From an uncultured Flavobacteriales bacterium (GTDB lineage Bacteria; Bacteroidota; Bacteroidia; Flavobacteriales_D; Crocinitomicaceae), in the NCBI GenBank assembly GCA_937973685.1, contig CALJKJ010000017.1, forward strand, positions 71,269 through 135,268: a stretch of DNA of 64,000 nucleotides, read 5' to 3'. The notes under the pieces are model-generated. The model made no database searches. It worked only from the letters and a program-made list of their open reading frames with translations, and was not told the origin of the DNA. Both the position numbers and the translations under genes were made by a program. Shown here piece after piece: positions 40,327 through 49,250 of this stretch (its first letter is position 1; every line of letters begins with the position of its first letter).

Positions 40327-41453
40327 TTTGAAGTATTTTTTTGCAGTGTTGAATAATAAAAAAATGGAGAAATGAGTACGTATATCAAATCGAGTAATGG
40401 TAATGCTATAATAAAACTTCGCGACTTCAAACGATTAAAACAAACGCCTAATAACCACCATTTTAATAGCAAAACAAAACCAAATCCAGCTAACGCATGA
40501 ATCCACCATCCACTTTGTGTCAACAAAATAACAAAAGAAACCAATAGTAACAACGTCGACAACGGATAGATTCCTAACATTCCTTTTTTGAAAAACTTAT
40601 ATTTGACAGAAGTGCTGTAATGACGCGCCTTTTGAAGCACAAAATCCTCCCAAGTTGTTTTTGCATCACTGTAAATAAAACTCTTAGGATTTAATTGAAT
40701 CGCAACATTATCTTTTGTACCAGCTTCTTGAACAAACAAATCATCATCTCCAGAAGTTAACGAATAGTGCGATTTAAATCCGCCGACCTCATTAAAAAGT
40801 GTTTTGGTATACGCTAAATTTCGTCCAACCCCCATGTATGGCGTGCGATTGATTGCCATTGAAAAATAGTGAACAGCAATCATTGTCGTGTCAAAACGAA
40901 TGACTTTGTTTAAAAATCCTGGAATCGTTTTGTAAGGACCATAGCCCAAAACAAGGGCTTTTTTATCCGTAAATTGACTGGCCATTTCAGCGAGCCAATG
41001 AATACTGGTTGGTGCACAGTCAGCATCGGTCAACAACAAATGTTCATAAGTCGAACGTTTTATCCCTAACGTTAAAGGTAGTTTTTTACTCGGCAACAAG
41101 TGTTTGTTTTTTTCAACATCCACAACGATTAAATTTGCGTATTCGCGTTGCAACGCATTCAATAAATGTTTCGAATCATCAACCGATTGGTGATTAACGA
41201 CGATAACTTCAAATGCAGCATCGTATAATTGATCCATGATCTTCGGGATGTTCTCAAACAAATTATCAGCCTCGTTTCGTGCAGCAATGATAATTGATAC
41301 TGGCGGTACTATTCCTGTGCTTTTTTGTTGTTTTCGAAAGGCTAAGCGCCCAAAAAACAAAATAACATAAACGGTTTGAAACAACACAAAAAAAGCAAAC
41401 ACCCAAAAGGTGTAAAACAACAATGTGTCATCGATACTTGGTATAATTTTCAT
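40317..41453 (-). CDS. Family 2 glycosyltransferase, membrane-anchored
   Basis: A 378-aa protein. One N-terminal helix (FYTFWVFAFFVLFQTVYVIL) is followed by a GT-A fold with VSIIIAARNEADNLFENI near residue 52, nucleotide/metal site LLTDADCAPTS near residue 140 (DxD type), and GGFKSHYSLTSGDDDLFVQE near residue 230 as acceptor/base region. Two or three C-terminal helices close the protein. It should transfer a sugar from a nucleotide donor to a lipid or glycan at the inner face of the membrane; donor and acceptor are unknown. It is divergent from tgt with about 80 bases between the start codons and is followed by the overlapping sigma-factor gene. Confidence 0.92.
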   Translation of the reverse strand: MKIIPSIDDTLLFYTFWVFAFFVLFQTVYVILFFGRLAFRKQQKSTGIVPPVSIIIAARNEADNLFENIPKIMDQLYDAAFEVIVVNHQSVDDSKHLLNALQREYANLIVVDVEKNKHLLPSKKLPLTLGIKRSTYEHLLLTDADCAPTSIHWLAEMASQFTDKKALVLGYGPYKTIPGFLNKVIRFDTTMIAVHYFSMAINRTPYMGVGRNLAYTKTLFNEVGGFKSHYSLTSGDDDLFVQEAGTKDNVAIQLNPKSFIYSDAKTTWEDFVLQKARHYSTSVKYKFFKKGMLGIYPLSTLLLLVSFVILLTQSGWWIHALAGFGFVLLLKWWLLGVCFNRLKSRSFIIALPLLDLIYVLISPFFYYSTLQKNTSKWK

Positions 41454-41502
41454 TTATCTTACGAATTGATTTGCAAAGATGGCACGCTTTCTGAAATACA
41501 CT

Positions 41503-41510
41503 TATCTTTG
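41503..41510 (+). promoter_or_regulatory. -7 box (TATCTTTG) for tgt
   Basis: TATCTTTG ends 24 bases before the tgt ATG at 41535, implying a leader of about 20 nt. It excludes the longer in-frame start at 41376. Confidence 0.5.
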
Positions 41511-41534
41511 TCGCGTTTATTTTTCAACACAATT

Positions 41535-42665
41535 ATGCACTTCGAACTGAAGCACAAAGATCCAGCATCAAAAGCACGCGCTGGTTTATTACACACAGAT
41601 CACGGAACAATTGAAACTCCGATCTTCATGCCTGTTGGTACACAAGGCACTGTAAAAGGTGTACACCAACAAGAACTGCGCGATGATGTCGAAGCACAAA
41701 TAATTCTTGGAAATACTTTTCACCTTTATTTACGTCCGAGCTTGGATGTAATCGAAGCAGCGGGAGGACTGCATCAATTCATGAATTGGGAACGTCCAAT
41801 TTTAACAGATAGTGGCGGTTATCAAGTTTATTCATTAGCAACATCGCGCAAAATTACCGAAGAAGGAGTCCGCTTTCAATCGCATCACGATGGAAGTTAT
41901 CACTTTTTTAGTCCTGAGCGTGCAATCGACATTCAGCGCAGTATTGGTGCAGATATCATCATGGCATTTGATGAATGTACGCCATATCCGTGCGATTTTC
42001 GTTACGCAAAACGTTCCATGCACATGACGCACCGTTGGTTGAAAAGATGCATCACTCAAATGAATGAAACGCAACCAAAATACGGTTACGATCAAGTGTT
42101 ATTTCCAATTGTTCAAGGTAGTGTTTATCCAGATTTGCGCAAAGAATCTGCTGAATTTATAGCAGAACAAGGTGCGTTTGGAAATGCAATCGGAGGTCTA
42201 TCTGTAGGAGAACCCGATGAAGATCTGTACAGCATGACTGATTTGGTTTGTGAAATTTTACCAGAAGACAAACCGCGTTATTTGATGGGGGTTGGAACGC
42301 CTGTAAATATATTAGAGTGCATTGCTTTGGGAATTGACATGTTTGATTGTGTGATGCCCTCACGCAATGCCCGTCACGGAATGTTGTTTACTTCGGAAGG
42401 AACAATCAATATCAAAAACAACAAATGGCGTTTGGATTTTTCGCCTTTGGATCCTAACGGGACTGCTTATGTTGACCATGTTTACACAAAAGCGTATTTG
42501 AACCATTTGATCAAAGCAAAAGAAAATTTAGCAATACAAATTGCAACTATACATAATTTAGCGTTTTATTTAGCGTTAGTGAAAGAAGCGCGTAAACGTA
42601 TTTTAGATGGTACGTTTACAAAATGGAAAGACGAACAAGTAGTCAAATTAGGTAGAAGAATTTAA
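41535..42665 (+). CDS. tgt: tRNA-guanine transglycosylase (queuine/preQ1 insertion), lacking the zinc cysteines
   Basis: A 376-aa TIM-barrel enzyme that exchanges guanine 34 of tRNAs with GUN anticodons for a queuosine precursor. Catalytic parts are present: DSGGYQVYSL near residue 95, GGLSVGEPDEDLYSM near residue 221, YLMGVGTP and DMFDCVMPSRNARHG near residue 270 (nucleophile Asp). The zinc site is altered: where the family has Cys-x-Cys-x2-Cys after FSPLDP, this protein reads NGTAYVDHVYTKAYL, with Gly, Ala and Asp at the cysteine positions; the later His (TIHNLAFYL) remains. I think the same change occurs across Bacteroidota. Start chosen after the promoter box. The LptF/LptG gene overlaps its stop by one base. 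Confidence 0.95.
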   Translation: MHFELKHKDPASKARAGLLHTDHGTIETPIFMPVGTQGTVKGVHQQELRDDVEAQIILGNTFHLYLRPSLDVIEAAGGLHQFMNWERPILTDSGGYQVYSLATSRKITEEGVRFQSHHDGSYHFFSPERAIDIQRSIGADIIMAFDECTPYPCDFRYAKRSMHMTHRWLKRCITQMNETQPKYGYDQVLFPIVQGSVYPDLRKESAEFIAEQGAFGNAIGGLSVGEPDEDLYSMTDLVCEILPEDKPRYLMGVGTPVNILECIALGIDMFDCVMPSRNARHGMLFTSEGTINIKNNKWRLDFSPLDPNGTAYVDHVYTKAYLNHLIKAKENLAIQIATIHNLAFYLALVKEARKRILDGTFTKWKDEQVVKLGRRI

Positions 42666-43786
42666 TGTTAAAAATCCTCGATAAATATATCATACGGAAG
42701 TTTCTTACGACTTTTTTCTTCATGCTAGGGGTAATTATGCTCTTGGCGATGGTGTTTGATTTGGCTGAGCGCTTGTCCGATTTTATCGATAACAAAGCAC
42801 CGCTTTCAGCGATTATTTTCGATTATTACCTCAACTTTTTAATATTCTACGGCAATACATTTTCATCGATGATTATTTTCATTTCCGTCATTTGGTTTAC
42901 AGCAAAAATGGCGCAGGAAACAGAAATCATACCGATGCTAAATAGCGGAAGACCTTTTTTACGAATCATTCGCCCGTACATGATTGCCGCTACTATATTG
43001 ATGTTGATGTCGTTGGTATTGAATCACTTCGTTATTCCACGCTCGAATCGCGTTCGACTGGAATTTGAAGAAACATATTACAGGAATGATTTGGTTGTTG
43101 AAAATTACCGTGCTGAATACCCAGGTAATCAATTTGTTCATTTTGGGTCGTATAGCGCATCAATGAACATGTTGAGTGATTTTCAGATTGAACAATACAA
43201 CGACAAGAACGAATTGACACGCTTTTTGAAAGCACGCAATGCCATTGCAAAACCAGGTTCAAATCATTGGGTGTTGAAAGATTATTACGAGCGAATAGTT
43301 ACTCCACCTGTAACAGTTAAAAATGAAATTGGTGAAACTGAAACACAATTTATTCCCGATAAAATCATTGAACGCCAATCAAAAGACACCGTTTTTCCTT
43401 TTAAAATAAACGAATTAGCCCAACGCGACAACATTGCGGAAGCCATGACATACACCGAGCTAACAGATTTTATTAAAAAAGAAAAGGGAAAAGGGAATTC
43501 AAAAGTGCCTAACTATGAAATTGAGTTACACCAGCGAACGAGTTATCCGTTTGCAACATATGTGTTGACATTAATTGGAGTAGCTGTTTCAAGTCGTAAA
43601 AAAAGAGGAGGAATTGGTATCAACATTGCAATCGGATTGATTTTTGTCTTTATCTATATTTTCGCCATGAAAGTAACTACTGTCGCAGCGATTAAAATAG
43701 GTTTTCCACCCATTGCAGCAGTTTGGATTCCGAATGTTATTTTTGGACTTTTCGCCATTTATTTATACCGTAAAGCGCCTAAATGA
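42665..43786 (+). CDS. LptF/LptG family permease (lipopolysaccharide export)
   Basis: A 373-aa inner-membrane protein of the YjgP/YjgQ family, which with LptB extracts LPS from the inner membrane and passes it to the periplasmic bridge. Helices 1-3 are at the N-terminus (ILDKYIIRKFLTTFFFMLGV; YLNFLIFYGNTFSSMIIFIS; IRPYMIAATILMLMSLVLNH). A periplasmic beta-jellyroll spans roughly residues 130-260, and three C-terminal helices begin near LHQRTSYPFATYVLTLIGV. The family coupling sequence is seen in IPMLNSGRPFLRI. It overlaps tgt by one base and the next gene by four, so it is in a three-gene operon. LptF and LptG cannot be told apart from this sequence alone. Confidence 0.92.
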   Translation: MLKILDKYIIRKFLTTFFFMLGVIMLLAMVFDLAERLSDFIDNKAPLSAIIFDYYLNFLIFYGNTFSSMIIFISVIWFTAKMAQETEIIPMLNSGRPFLRIIRPYMIAATILMLMSLVLNHFVIPRSNRVRLEFEETYYRNDLVVENYRAEYPGNQFVHFGSYSASMNMLSDFQIEQYNDKNELTRFLKARNAIAKPGSNHWVLKDYYERIVTPPVTVKNEIGETETQFIPDKIIERQSKDTVFPFKINELAQRDNIAEAMTYTELTDFIKKEKGKGNSKVPNYEIELHQRTSYPFATYVLTLIGVAVSSRKKRGGIGINIAIGLIFVFIYIFAMKVTTVAAIKIGFPPIAAVWIPNVIFGLFAIYLYRKAPK

Positions 43787-44544
43787 TGAAACAGCTCGTT
43801 TTCATAGGACTTGTATTTTTAGGTGTAATGCCGCTTTCAGCTCAGATTGTTAATATTGAGAACAAACGCATTTATGATGATACTTCTGGTTGGAGTGGTA
43901 GTTTGGATGGCGGTTTCTCTGTAGTTCAAAACGGACCTTTGTTTTATTCTGGGAACTTCCGACCACGTGTGCAATACAAAACACGAAAGAATTATTATTT
44001 GTTGTTGAGTGATATCTCTTACACGGGTTCTAAAAGTCAAACCTATGCCAACTCGGGGATGTCGCATTTTCGCTATGCACGTAGAATAAAAAATGGACCT
44101 TGGAAATGGGAATCGTTTGCACAAGTGCAATACAATTTGATGTTGAATCAAAAAATAAGAACATTAGCAGGAACAGGCTTGCGCTGGAAGTTTATTGATA
44201 CCAATAATTGTCGTTTTTTTGTTGGGTCTTCGCTTTTTGCTGAATACGAGGAATTACAATCGGATGGTGTGATCAATACAGATGTGCGCTGGAGTAATTA
44301 TTTGAGTTGGTTCATCAACTTGAAAAGTGGTTTTTCATTTACTGCAGTAACTTATTTTCAACCTGTTTTGAATCGGATGAAAGATATGCGTTTTTCTGGG
44401 CAATATTCAATTGGAATGGCTGTTTCAAAACGAGTTGACATGCGATTTGAATACAATATCTTTTACGATAGCAATCCTCCTACTACGATAAGGAAAATGG
44501 TGTTTAGTACGTCCGCTGGATTTCGAATCAAATTAGGCGAATAA
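43783..44544 (+). CDS. Outer-membrane DUF481-like beta-barrel protein
   Basis: A 253-aa exported protein (signal peptide ending MPLSAQ). The mature part is nearly all beta-strand: GWSGSLDGGFSVVQNG at the start, YYLLLSDISYTGSKSQ, RRIKNGPWKWESFAQVQYN near residue 105, and FRIKLGE at the end. The pattern resembles DUF481/YdiY-type barrels of the outer membrane, whose function is not known. It starts by a 4-base overlap with the LptF/LptG gene (a second ATG one codon later is equally possible) and shares its operon. Its stop codon abuts the stop of mutS2 on the other strand with no base between. Confidence 0.75.
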   Translation: MMKQLVFIGLVFLGVMPLSAQIVNIENKRIYDDTSGWSGSLDGGFSVVQNGPLFYSGNFRPRVQYKTRKNYYLLLSDISYTGSKSQTYANSGMSHFRYARRIKNGPWKWESFAQVQYNLMLNQKIRTLAGTGLRWKFIDTNNCRFFVGSSLFAEYEELQSDGVINTDVRWSNYLSWFINLKSGFSFTAVTYFQPVLNRMKDMRFSGQYSIGMAVSKRVDMRFEYNIFYDSNPPTTIRKMVFSTSAGFRIKLGE

Positions 44545-46671
44545 TTAGCTTATCCACATCAGTTTTTCACGTTCAACTTTCAAACGCATAAATCCAAAAG
44601 TGACGGTCAATAAATGCCCTTTTATTTCTTCAACAGTTCCACTTTGACGCGTTTCAATCATTTTCACTGTCGACCCAACCACAATTTTATCGCGTTGGTA
44701 ATTATCAACAACTACTACTTTTTTTGCGTTTTTTCGAATCGGTTTAGCTACAGTAGGCTTCATTAATTCCACCTTTCGTTTTGCTTCATCAATTTTCGCC
44801 TTTTCAACCATTAAGTACTTGCGAACTTCTTCCAATAACGATTTATTTGCGTCTTTTTTTCTAGTGGTTGTTTGGTAACGGTCAATGAACGACTTCATTT
44901 TTTTACCCGTGTTTAAAAAGATATTGTTGCGCTCGATGAAGTCTTGTTGTGTTTTGAGACGTTCTTCAAACTTATCTTTTCTTTCTTGATAAGAAATCCG
45001 TGCTTTTTCGGCTAATTCTTGCGCTTCAATGTGTTCGTTGTTCAAGCGTTGCAAGTACATTTTTTCACGGTTCAATTCGCTCAATAGCTTGTCCATATTG
45101 ATGCGTTCGCCATCAAGTTTCCCCTTAGCTTTTTCAATTAAGTCTATTGGTATGCCGTTCATTTGAGCAACTTCAAACGTAAATGAACTCCCAGGTTGAC
45201 CGATTGAAAATTTGTACAATGGCGCAAGCGTTTCGGTATTGAACAGCATACAACCATTGATTGCATTCGTTAATCGGTCTGCACGTAATTTGATCGTTGC
45301 GTAATGTGTTGTAATGACAGCGTAGGATTTTTTCTGGTACAATTCTTCGAAAAATACTTCTGCTAATGCACCGCCCAATTCTGGATCGGATCCTGTTCCA
45401 AACTCATCCAACAACAACAAAGTGCGTTTATTGGCAACGTTTAAAAAATGCTTCATCCGTTTTAATCGGTACGAATATGTGCTCAATTCATTTTCAATGG
45501 ATTGATTATCACCAATATCACTCAATACTTGTTGAAAAAAACAAAATTTGCTGTTTTGGTGCACAGGAATGAGCAATCCTGATTGAAGCATCAGTTGCAA
45601 CAACCCAATTGTTTTTAAGGTAATCGATTTTCCGCCAGCATTTGGACCAGAAATCACCAACATTCTACTCGTTGGTTCAAGCGATAGCGATTGCGGGAGT
45701 GTTATTTTCCCTTGAGCTTTGTTGCTACGCCACAAGATAGGGTGGAAAGCATCAATTAATTCAATGCGTGTAGATCGGACGATTCCAGGTAAATTCGCGT
45801 TTAATTCGATCGCTAATTTTGTCTTGGAATGTATGAAATCGAGTTCCACTAACAGCGTTTGATAGGCTTCAATTAATGGAAGGTGATGAGCAATTTCTTT
45901 TGTTAATGCTTGAAGAATTCTGAAAATTTCTTTGCGTTCATCGTCCAATAACAATTCCATTTCGTTGTTCAACGGAACATTGATCGCTGGTTCAATGAAC
46001 GTTAGACTTCCAGTTTTCGACGATCCGACAACTGCTCCTCCAATTTTGCGTTTGTGAGTCGATTGAACAGTTAAAACACGGCGTTCGTTGACAAAAGCTT
46101 CTTTGGTTTCGCCCAACCATCCTTCTTTAATGTGTTTCCGCAATTCTTTTTCAAAGTTCTTATTGATTTGATTGCGAATTTTACCAATTTGTTGACGTAT
46201 TTGTGCCAATTCTGCCGAAGCATCGTCTTTGATGTTTCCTTTTCTGTCGAAGACTTTATCAATAGATTCGATTAATTCGCGTGTAAAGTAGACATTGCTT
46301 AATAATTCACACAATTGCGGATAATCTTGCGTTCGTTTGTCAAAGAAAACGATAATGGTATTGACCAAATCAGATGCGCGTGTAATTCGAACAAAACCTT
46401 CTTGTTGCAAAACGGAATTGTGGACAGGAAGTAATTTTATTTCAGTTAGTAATTCGTCAAAGTCAAGCGCAGGAAACGACTCGCCTTCCGTTCGTATTTG
46501 TTTGAATTCATTCAGCCGAAGCAGCTGTTTTTCGATGTCGTCAAAATTGTTCGAAGGAGTTAACGCTTCCAACCGTTTACGCGCAGAAGGTCCAATTGCA
46601 AATTGCATCAACCAATTCCGAATTTCATCGAATTCTAAATCGCGTAAAGTTTGATCATCAAAACCTTTCAT
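44545..46671 (-). CDS. mutS2: MutS2 family ATPase without Smr domain
   Basis: A 708-aa DNA-binding ATPase of the MutS2 branch, which acts on recombination intermediates or stalled ribosomes rather than on mismatches. Parts in order: N-terminal core (ALTPSNNFDDIEKQLLRLNE), lever helices, ATPase with Walker A ISGPNAGGKSITLKTIGL, DIGDNQSIENELSTYS, Walker B LLLLDEFGTGSDPELGGAL and VITTHYATIK, then a coiled-coil region (residues 510-640) and a small KOW-like C-terminal strand region (GSTVKMIETRQSGTVEEIKG). It ends there; the Smr nuclease domain of the roughly 780-aa Bacillus-type MutS2 is absent. I believe this short form is normal in Bacteroidota. It is a single gene. Confidence 0.93.
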   Translation of the reverse strand: MKGFDDQTLRDLEFDEIRNWLMQFAIGPSARKRLEALTPSNNFDDIEKQLLRLNEFKQIRTEGESFPALDFDELLTEIKLLPVHNSVLQQEGFVRITRASDLVNTIIVFFDKRTQDYPQLCELLSNVYFTRELIESIDKVFDRKGNIKDDASAELAQIRQQIGKIRNQINKNFEKELRKHIKEGWLGETKEAFVNERRVLTVQSTHKRKIGGAVVGSSKTGSLTFIEPAINVPLNNEMELLLDDERKEIFRILQALTKEIAHHLPLIEAYQTLLVELDFIHSKTKLAIELNANLPGIVRSTRIELIDAFHPILWRSNKAQGKITLPQSLSLEPTSRMLVISGPNAGGKSITLKTIGLLQLMLQSGLLIPVHQNSKFCFFQQVLSDIGDNQSIENELSTYSYRLKRMKHFLNVANKRTLLLLDEFGTGSDPELGGALAEVFFEELYQKKSYAVITTHYATIKLRADRLTNAINGCMLFNTETLAPLYKFSIGQPGSSFTFEVAQMNGIPIDLIEKAKGKLDGERINMDKLLSELNREKMYLQRLNNEHIEAQELAEKARISYQERKDKFEERLKTQQDFIERNNIFLNTGKKMKSFIDRYQTTTRKKDANKSLLEEVRKYLMVEKAKIDEAKRKVELMKPTVAKPIRKNAKKVVVVDNYQRDKIVVGSTVKMIETRQSGTVEEIKGHLLTVTFGFMRLKVEREKLMWIS

Positions 46672-46735
46672 GCTGTAAAAATAGCTATTTGTATCAGGAA
46701 CAAATGAAATTCAAAAGAGTTTTGTCGCTTGGTGA

Positions 46736-46763
46736 TTGTTTTCTTTATTATTCGTTAATTTTG
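46736..46763 (+). promoter_or_regulatory. Candidate promoter for exonuclease III
   Basis: TTG (46736-46738), 17 bases, TAATTTTG (46756-46763), ending 15 bases before the ATG at 46779. It lies within the longer open frame, ruling out the upstream starts. Confidence 0.5.
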
Positions 46764-46778
46764 TTTCAAATACAACTC

Positions 46779-47543
46779 ATGAAAATTATCTCTTTTAACG
46801 TCAATGGAATTCGTGCAATAGCAGGAAAAAGCTTTATTCCAGATATGCAGTCATTAGCAATCGATGTCATTTGTTTGCAAGAAACGAAGGCTTCTGTTGA
46901 TCAAGTAAAAGAAACAGTTGCACCATTAAACATGCCGTTTGTGTATGCAAATGAGGCTACAAAAAAAGGATATTCCGGCACTGCAATTTTATCAAAAACA
47001 GAACCGTTATCTGTCGTTTATGACATGGGTATCGAAGCACACGACAACGAAGGAAGAGTCATTGCAGCAGAGTTTGATGCATTTTTTTTGGTGACTGTTT
47101 ACGTTCCTAATTCTGGAAGTGAATTGTTGCGTTTACCATACAGACAAACTTGGGATGCAGATTTCCTCGCTTACTTGAAGCAGTTGGAAGTTTCAAAACC
47201 AGTGGTTGTATGTGGTGATTTTAATGTTGCACACAAAGCAATTGATTTGGCACGTCCAAAACAAAATTACAACAAAGCAGCTGGTTTCATGCAAGAAGAA
47301 ATCGATGGCATGGATGCGTTTCATCAAGCTGGATTAATCGATTCTTGGCGTGCTAAAAAAGGTGATGAGGTGAAATACACGTGGTGGAGTTACCGAGCAG
47401 GTGCTCGTCAGAAAAATATTGGCTGGCGGATTGATTACTTTTTAGTGAGTGAAGCGTTTTTACCGCAAGTAGCCGAAGCGACTATTCACAATGAAATTCT
47501 AGGTTCTGATCATTGCCCTGTAGGCATCGAAATTGCATTGTAA
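46779..47543 (+). CDS. xth: Exodeoxyribonuclease III
   Basis: A 254-aa magnesium-dependent AP endonuclease/3'-5' exonuclease for base excision repair. Motifs: KIISFNVNGIRA at the N-terminus (metal/phosphate site Asn), CLQETKAS near residue 34 (catalytic Glu), VYVPNSGSEL near residue 108, VVCGDFNVAHKAIDL near residue 148 (catalytic Asp and Asn), WRIDYFLVS near residue 222 and GSDHCPVGIEI at the end (catalytic Asp-His). It is of the ExoA/Ape1-like type by length. Start at 46779 follows a promoter box and begins with the family N-terminus; upstream in-frame ATGs lie in the mutS2 start region. Confidence 0.96.
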   Translation: MKIISFNVNGIRAIAGKSFIPDMQSLAIDVICLQETKASVDQVKETVAPLNMPFVYANEATKKGYSGTAILSKTEPLSVVYDMGIEAHDNEGRVIAAEFDAFFLVTVYVPNSGSELLRLPYRQTWDADFLAYLKQLEVSKPVVVCGDFNVAHKAIDLARPKQNYNKAAGFMQEEIDGMDAFHQAGLIDSWRAKKGDEVKYTWWSYRAGARQKNIGWRIDYFLVSEAFLPQVAEATIHNEILGSDHCPVGIEIAL

Positions 47544-47644
47544 ACCGACACGGCTGAATGAGCGTTTGAATTTGTTAAAAACGTGTTCATTTCCTCTTAG
47601 TAATTAAAATTTGTTTTTTTCTTCCAAAAGGAAAATAGCTTCGT

Positions 47645-47652
47645 TATCTTTG
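47645..47652 (+). promoter_or_regulatory. -7 box (TATCTTTG) directly before dnaB
   Basis: TATCTTTG ends only 5 bases before the dnaB ATG at 47658, so transcripts from it would be leaderless or nearly so. No -33 TTG at standard spacing is visible. Confidence 0.4.
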
Positions 47653-47657
47653 TAAAT

Positions 47658-49235
47658 ATGGAAGAGCAACAATCAGGGAATCCAAGAAGAACACCAACCA
47701 GAAATAAAAATGTGATCGCAACAATAGCAAATGAAATGGGGCGTATACCTCCTCAAGCTGTTGATGTTGAAAAAGCGGTGCTTGGTGCGATGATGTTGGA
47801 TAAAAATGCGGTAACTGATACCATTGATATGTTATCGGAAAACAGTTTTTATGATCCCAAACACCAATTCATTTACGGTGCTATCCGCGATTTATTTGGA
47901 ACGTCTAATCCCATCGATTTATTAACCGTTACGCAACGTTTAAAAGAAAAAGGTGAATTAGAAGGCGCTGGAGGTGTTGTTTACATTTCCTCGTTAACCA
48001 ATGGTGTTGCTTCGTCTGCTCACATCGAATTTCACGCCCGAATTATTTCTCAAAAATACATTCAACGTGAAATTATCCGCATGTGTTCGGAGACCTTGCG
48101 CGATGCATATGATGAAACAACAGATGTCTTTGACTTGTTGACGAAGGCGGAAGGTGCTTTGTTTGGAATTGCTGAAAACAACATGAAAAAGTCGATTGCA
48201 ACCATGAATACGGTTGTGAGTGATGCCATTCGTGAAATTGAAATCGCCTCAAAAAATAGCGAAGGTCTTTCTGGAGTTCCTACTGGATTCAGAGGTTTAG
48301 ATGCCTTAACTTCTGGTTGGCAACGTTCTGATATGATTGTCATTGCAGCGCGACCTGCGATGGGAAAAACTGCTTTTGTATTATCAATGGCACGCAATAC
48401 GGCGGTTGATTACAACATGGGAGTTGCCGTTTTCTCTCTTGAGATGTCAAGCGTCCAATTAGTGAAACGTTTGATAGCTTCCGAAGCACGTATTTCTGCA
48501 GAAAAATTAAGAAAAGGAAACTTAGAAGATTACGAGTTTCAACAATTATATTCACGCGTTTCTAAGTTATCGACAGCTCCTATTTACATTGATGACACAC
48601 CAGGTTTGTCGGTTTTCGATTTACGTGCAAAATGCCGTCGCTTGAAAATGCAATACGACATTCAATTAGTCATCATTGATTACTTGCAATTGATGTCAGC
48701 GGGTGGTGGTAAAGGAACTGGAAATCGTGAACAAGAAATTTCAACGATCTCACGTTCGATTAAAGAAATAGCCAAAGAATTAAACATCCCCGTTATTGCT
48801 TTGTCTCAGCTGAGTCGTTCGGTTGAAACACGTGGTGGTGACAAACGCCCGGTGCTTTCCGATTTACGTGAATCTGGTGCGATTGAGCAAGATGCAGATA
48901 TTGTAAGTTTCTTGTACCGTCCAGAATATTACGGTTTGTTACAAGCGGAAGACGGTTCATCGAATCAAGGAGTAGGAGAAGTGATCATTGCTAAACACAG
49001 AAATGGTGCTTTGGATACTGTTCGTATGCGTTTCGTTGGTCAGTATGCGCGTTTTGAAAATTTTGAAGACACGTACAATACAACTGGTGGTGATTTTGAT
49101 CCAAAATCAACTGGAGCGGGAATGTCCGTTAACCGAAGTTTCGATGATGTCCACACCATTACGAAAGGAAGTAACATGAATAACGTTGTGGATGACGACG
49201 AAGATTTTATGCTCAATTCGGAAACGCCTTTTTAA
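47658..49235 (+). CDS. dnaB: Replicative DNA helicase DnaB
   Basis: A 525-aa hexameric helicase that unwinds DNA at the replication fork. The N-terminal domain has PPQAVDVEKAVLGAMMLDKN near residue 32; the RecA-like domain starts near residue 210 with GVPTGFRGLDALTSGW, Walker A AARPAMGKTAF, FSLEMSSVQLVKRL, Walker B VIIDYLQLM near residue 345, and the Arg-rich DLRESGAIEQDADIVSFLYR. An acidic, low-complexity tail (NVVDDDEDFMLNSETPF) follows. No intein is present. The following gene is 15 bases downstream. Confidence 0.97.
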   Translation: MEEQQSGNPRRTPTRNKNVIATIANEMGRIPPQAVDVEKAVLGAMMLDKNAVTDTIDMLSENSFYDPKHQFIYGAIRDLFGTSNPIDLLTVTQRLKEKGELEGAGGVVYISSLTNGVASSAHIEFHARIISQKYIQREIIRMCSETLRDAYDETTDVFDLLTKAEGALFGIAENNMKKSIATMNTVVSDAIREIEIASKNSEGLSGVPTGFRGLDALTSGWQRSDMIVIAARPAMGKTAFVLSMARNTAVDYNMGVAVFSLEMSSVQLVKRLIASEARISAEKLRKGNLEDYEFQQLYSRVSKLSTAPIYIDDTPGLSVFDLRAKCRRLKMQYDIQLVIIDYLQLMSAGGGKGTGNREQEISTISRSIKEIAKELNIPVIALSQLSRSVETRGGDKRPVLSDLRESGAIEQDADIVSFLYRPEYYGLLQAEDGSSNQGVGEVIIAKHRNGALDTVRMRFVGQYARFENFEDTYNTTGGDFDPKSTGAGMSVNRSFDDVHTITKGSNMNNVVDDDEDFMLNSETPF

Positions 49236-49250
49236 TTCGAAATTGAATTT

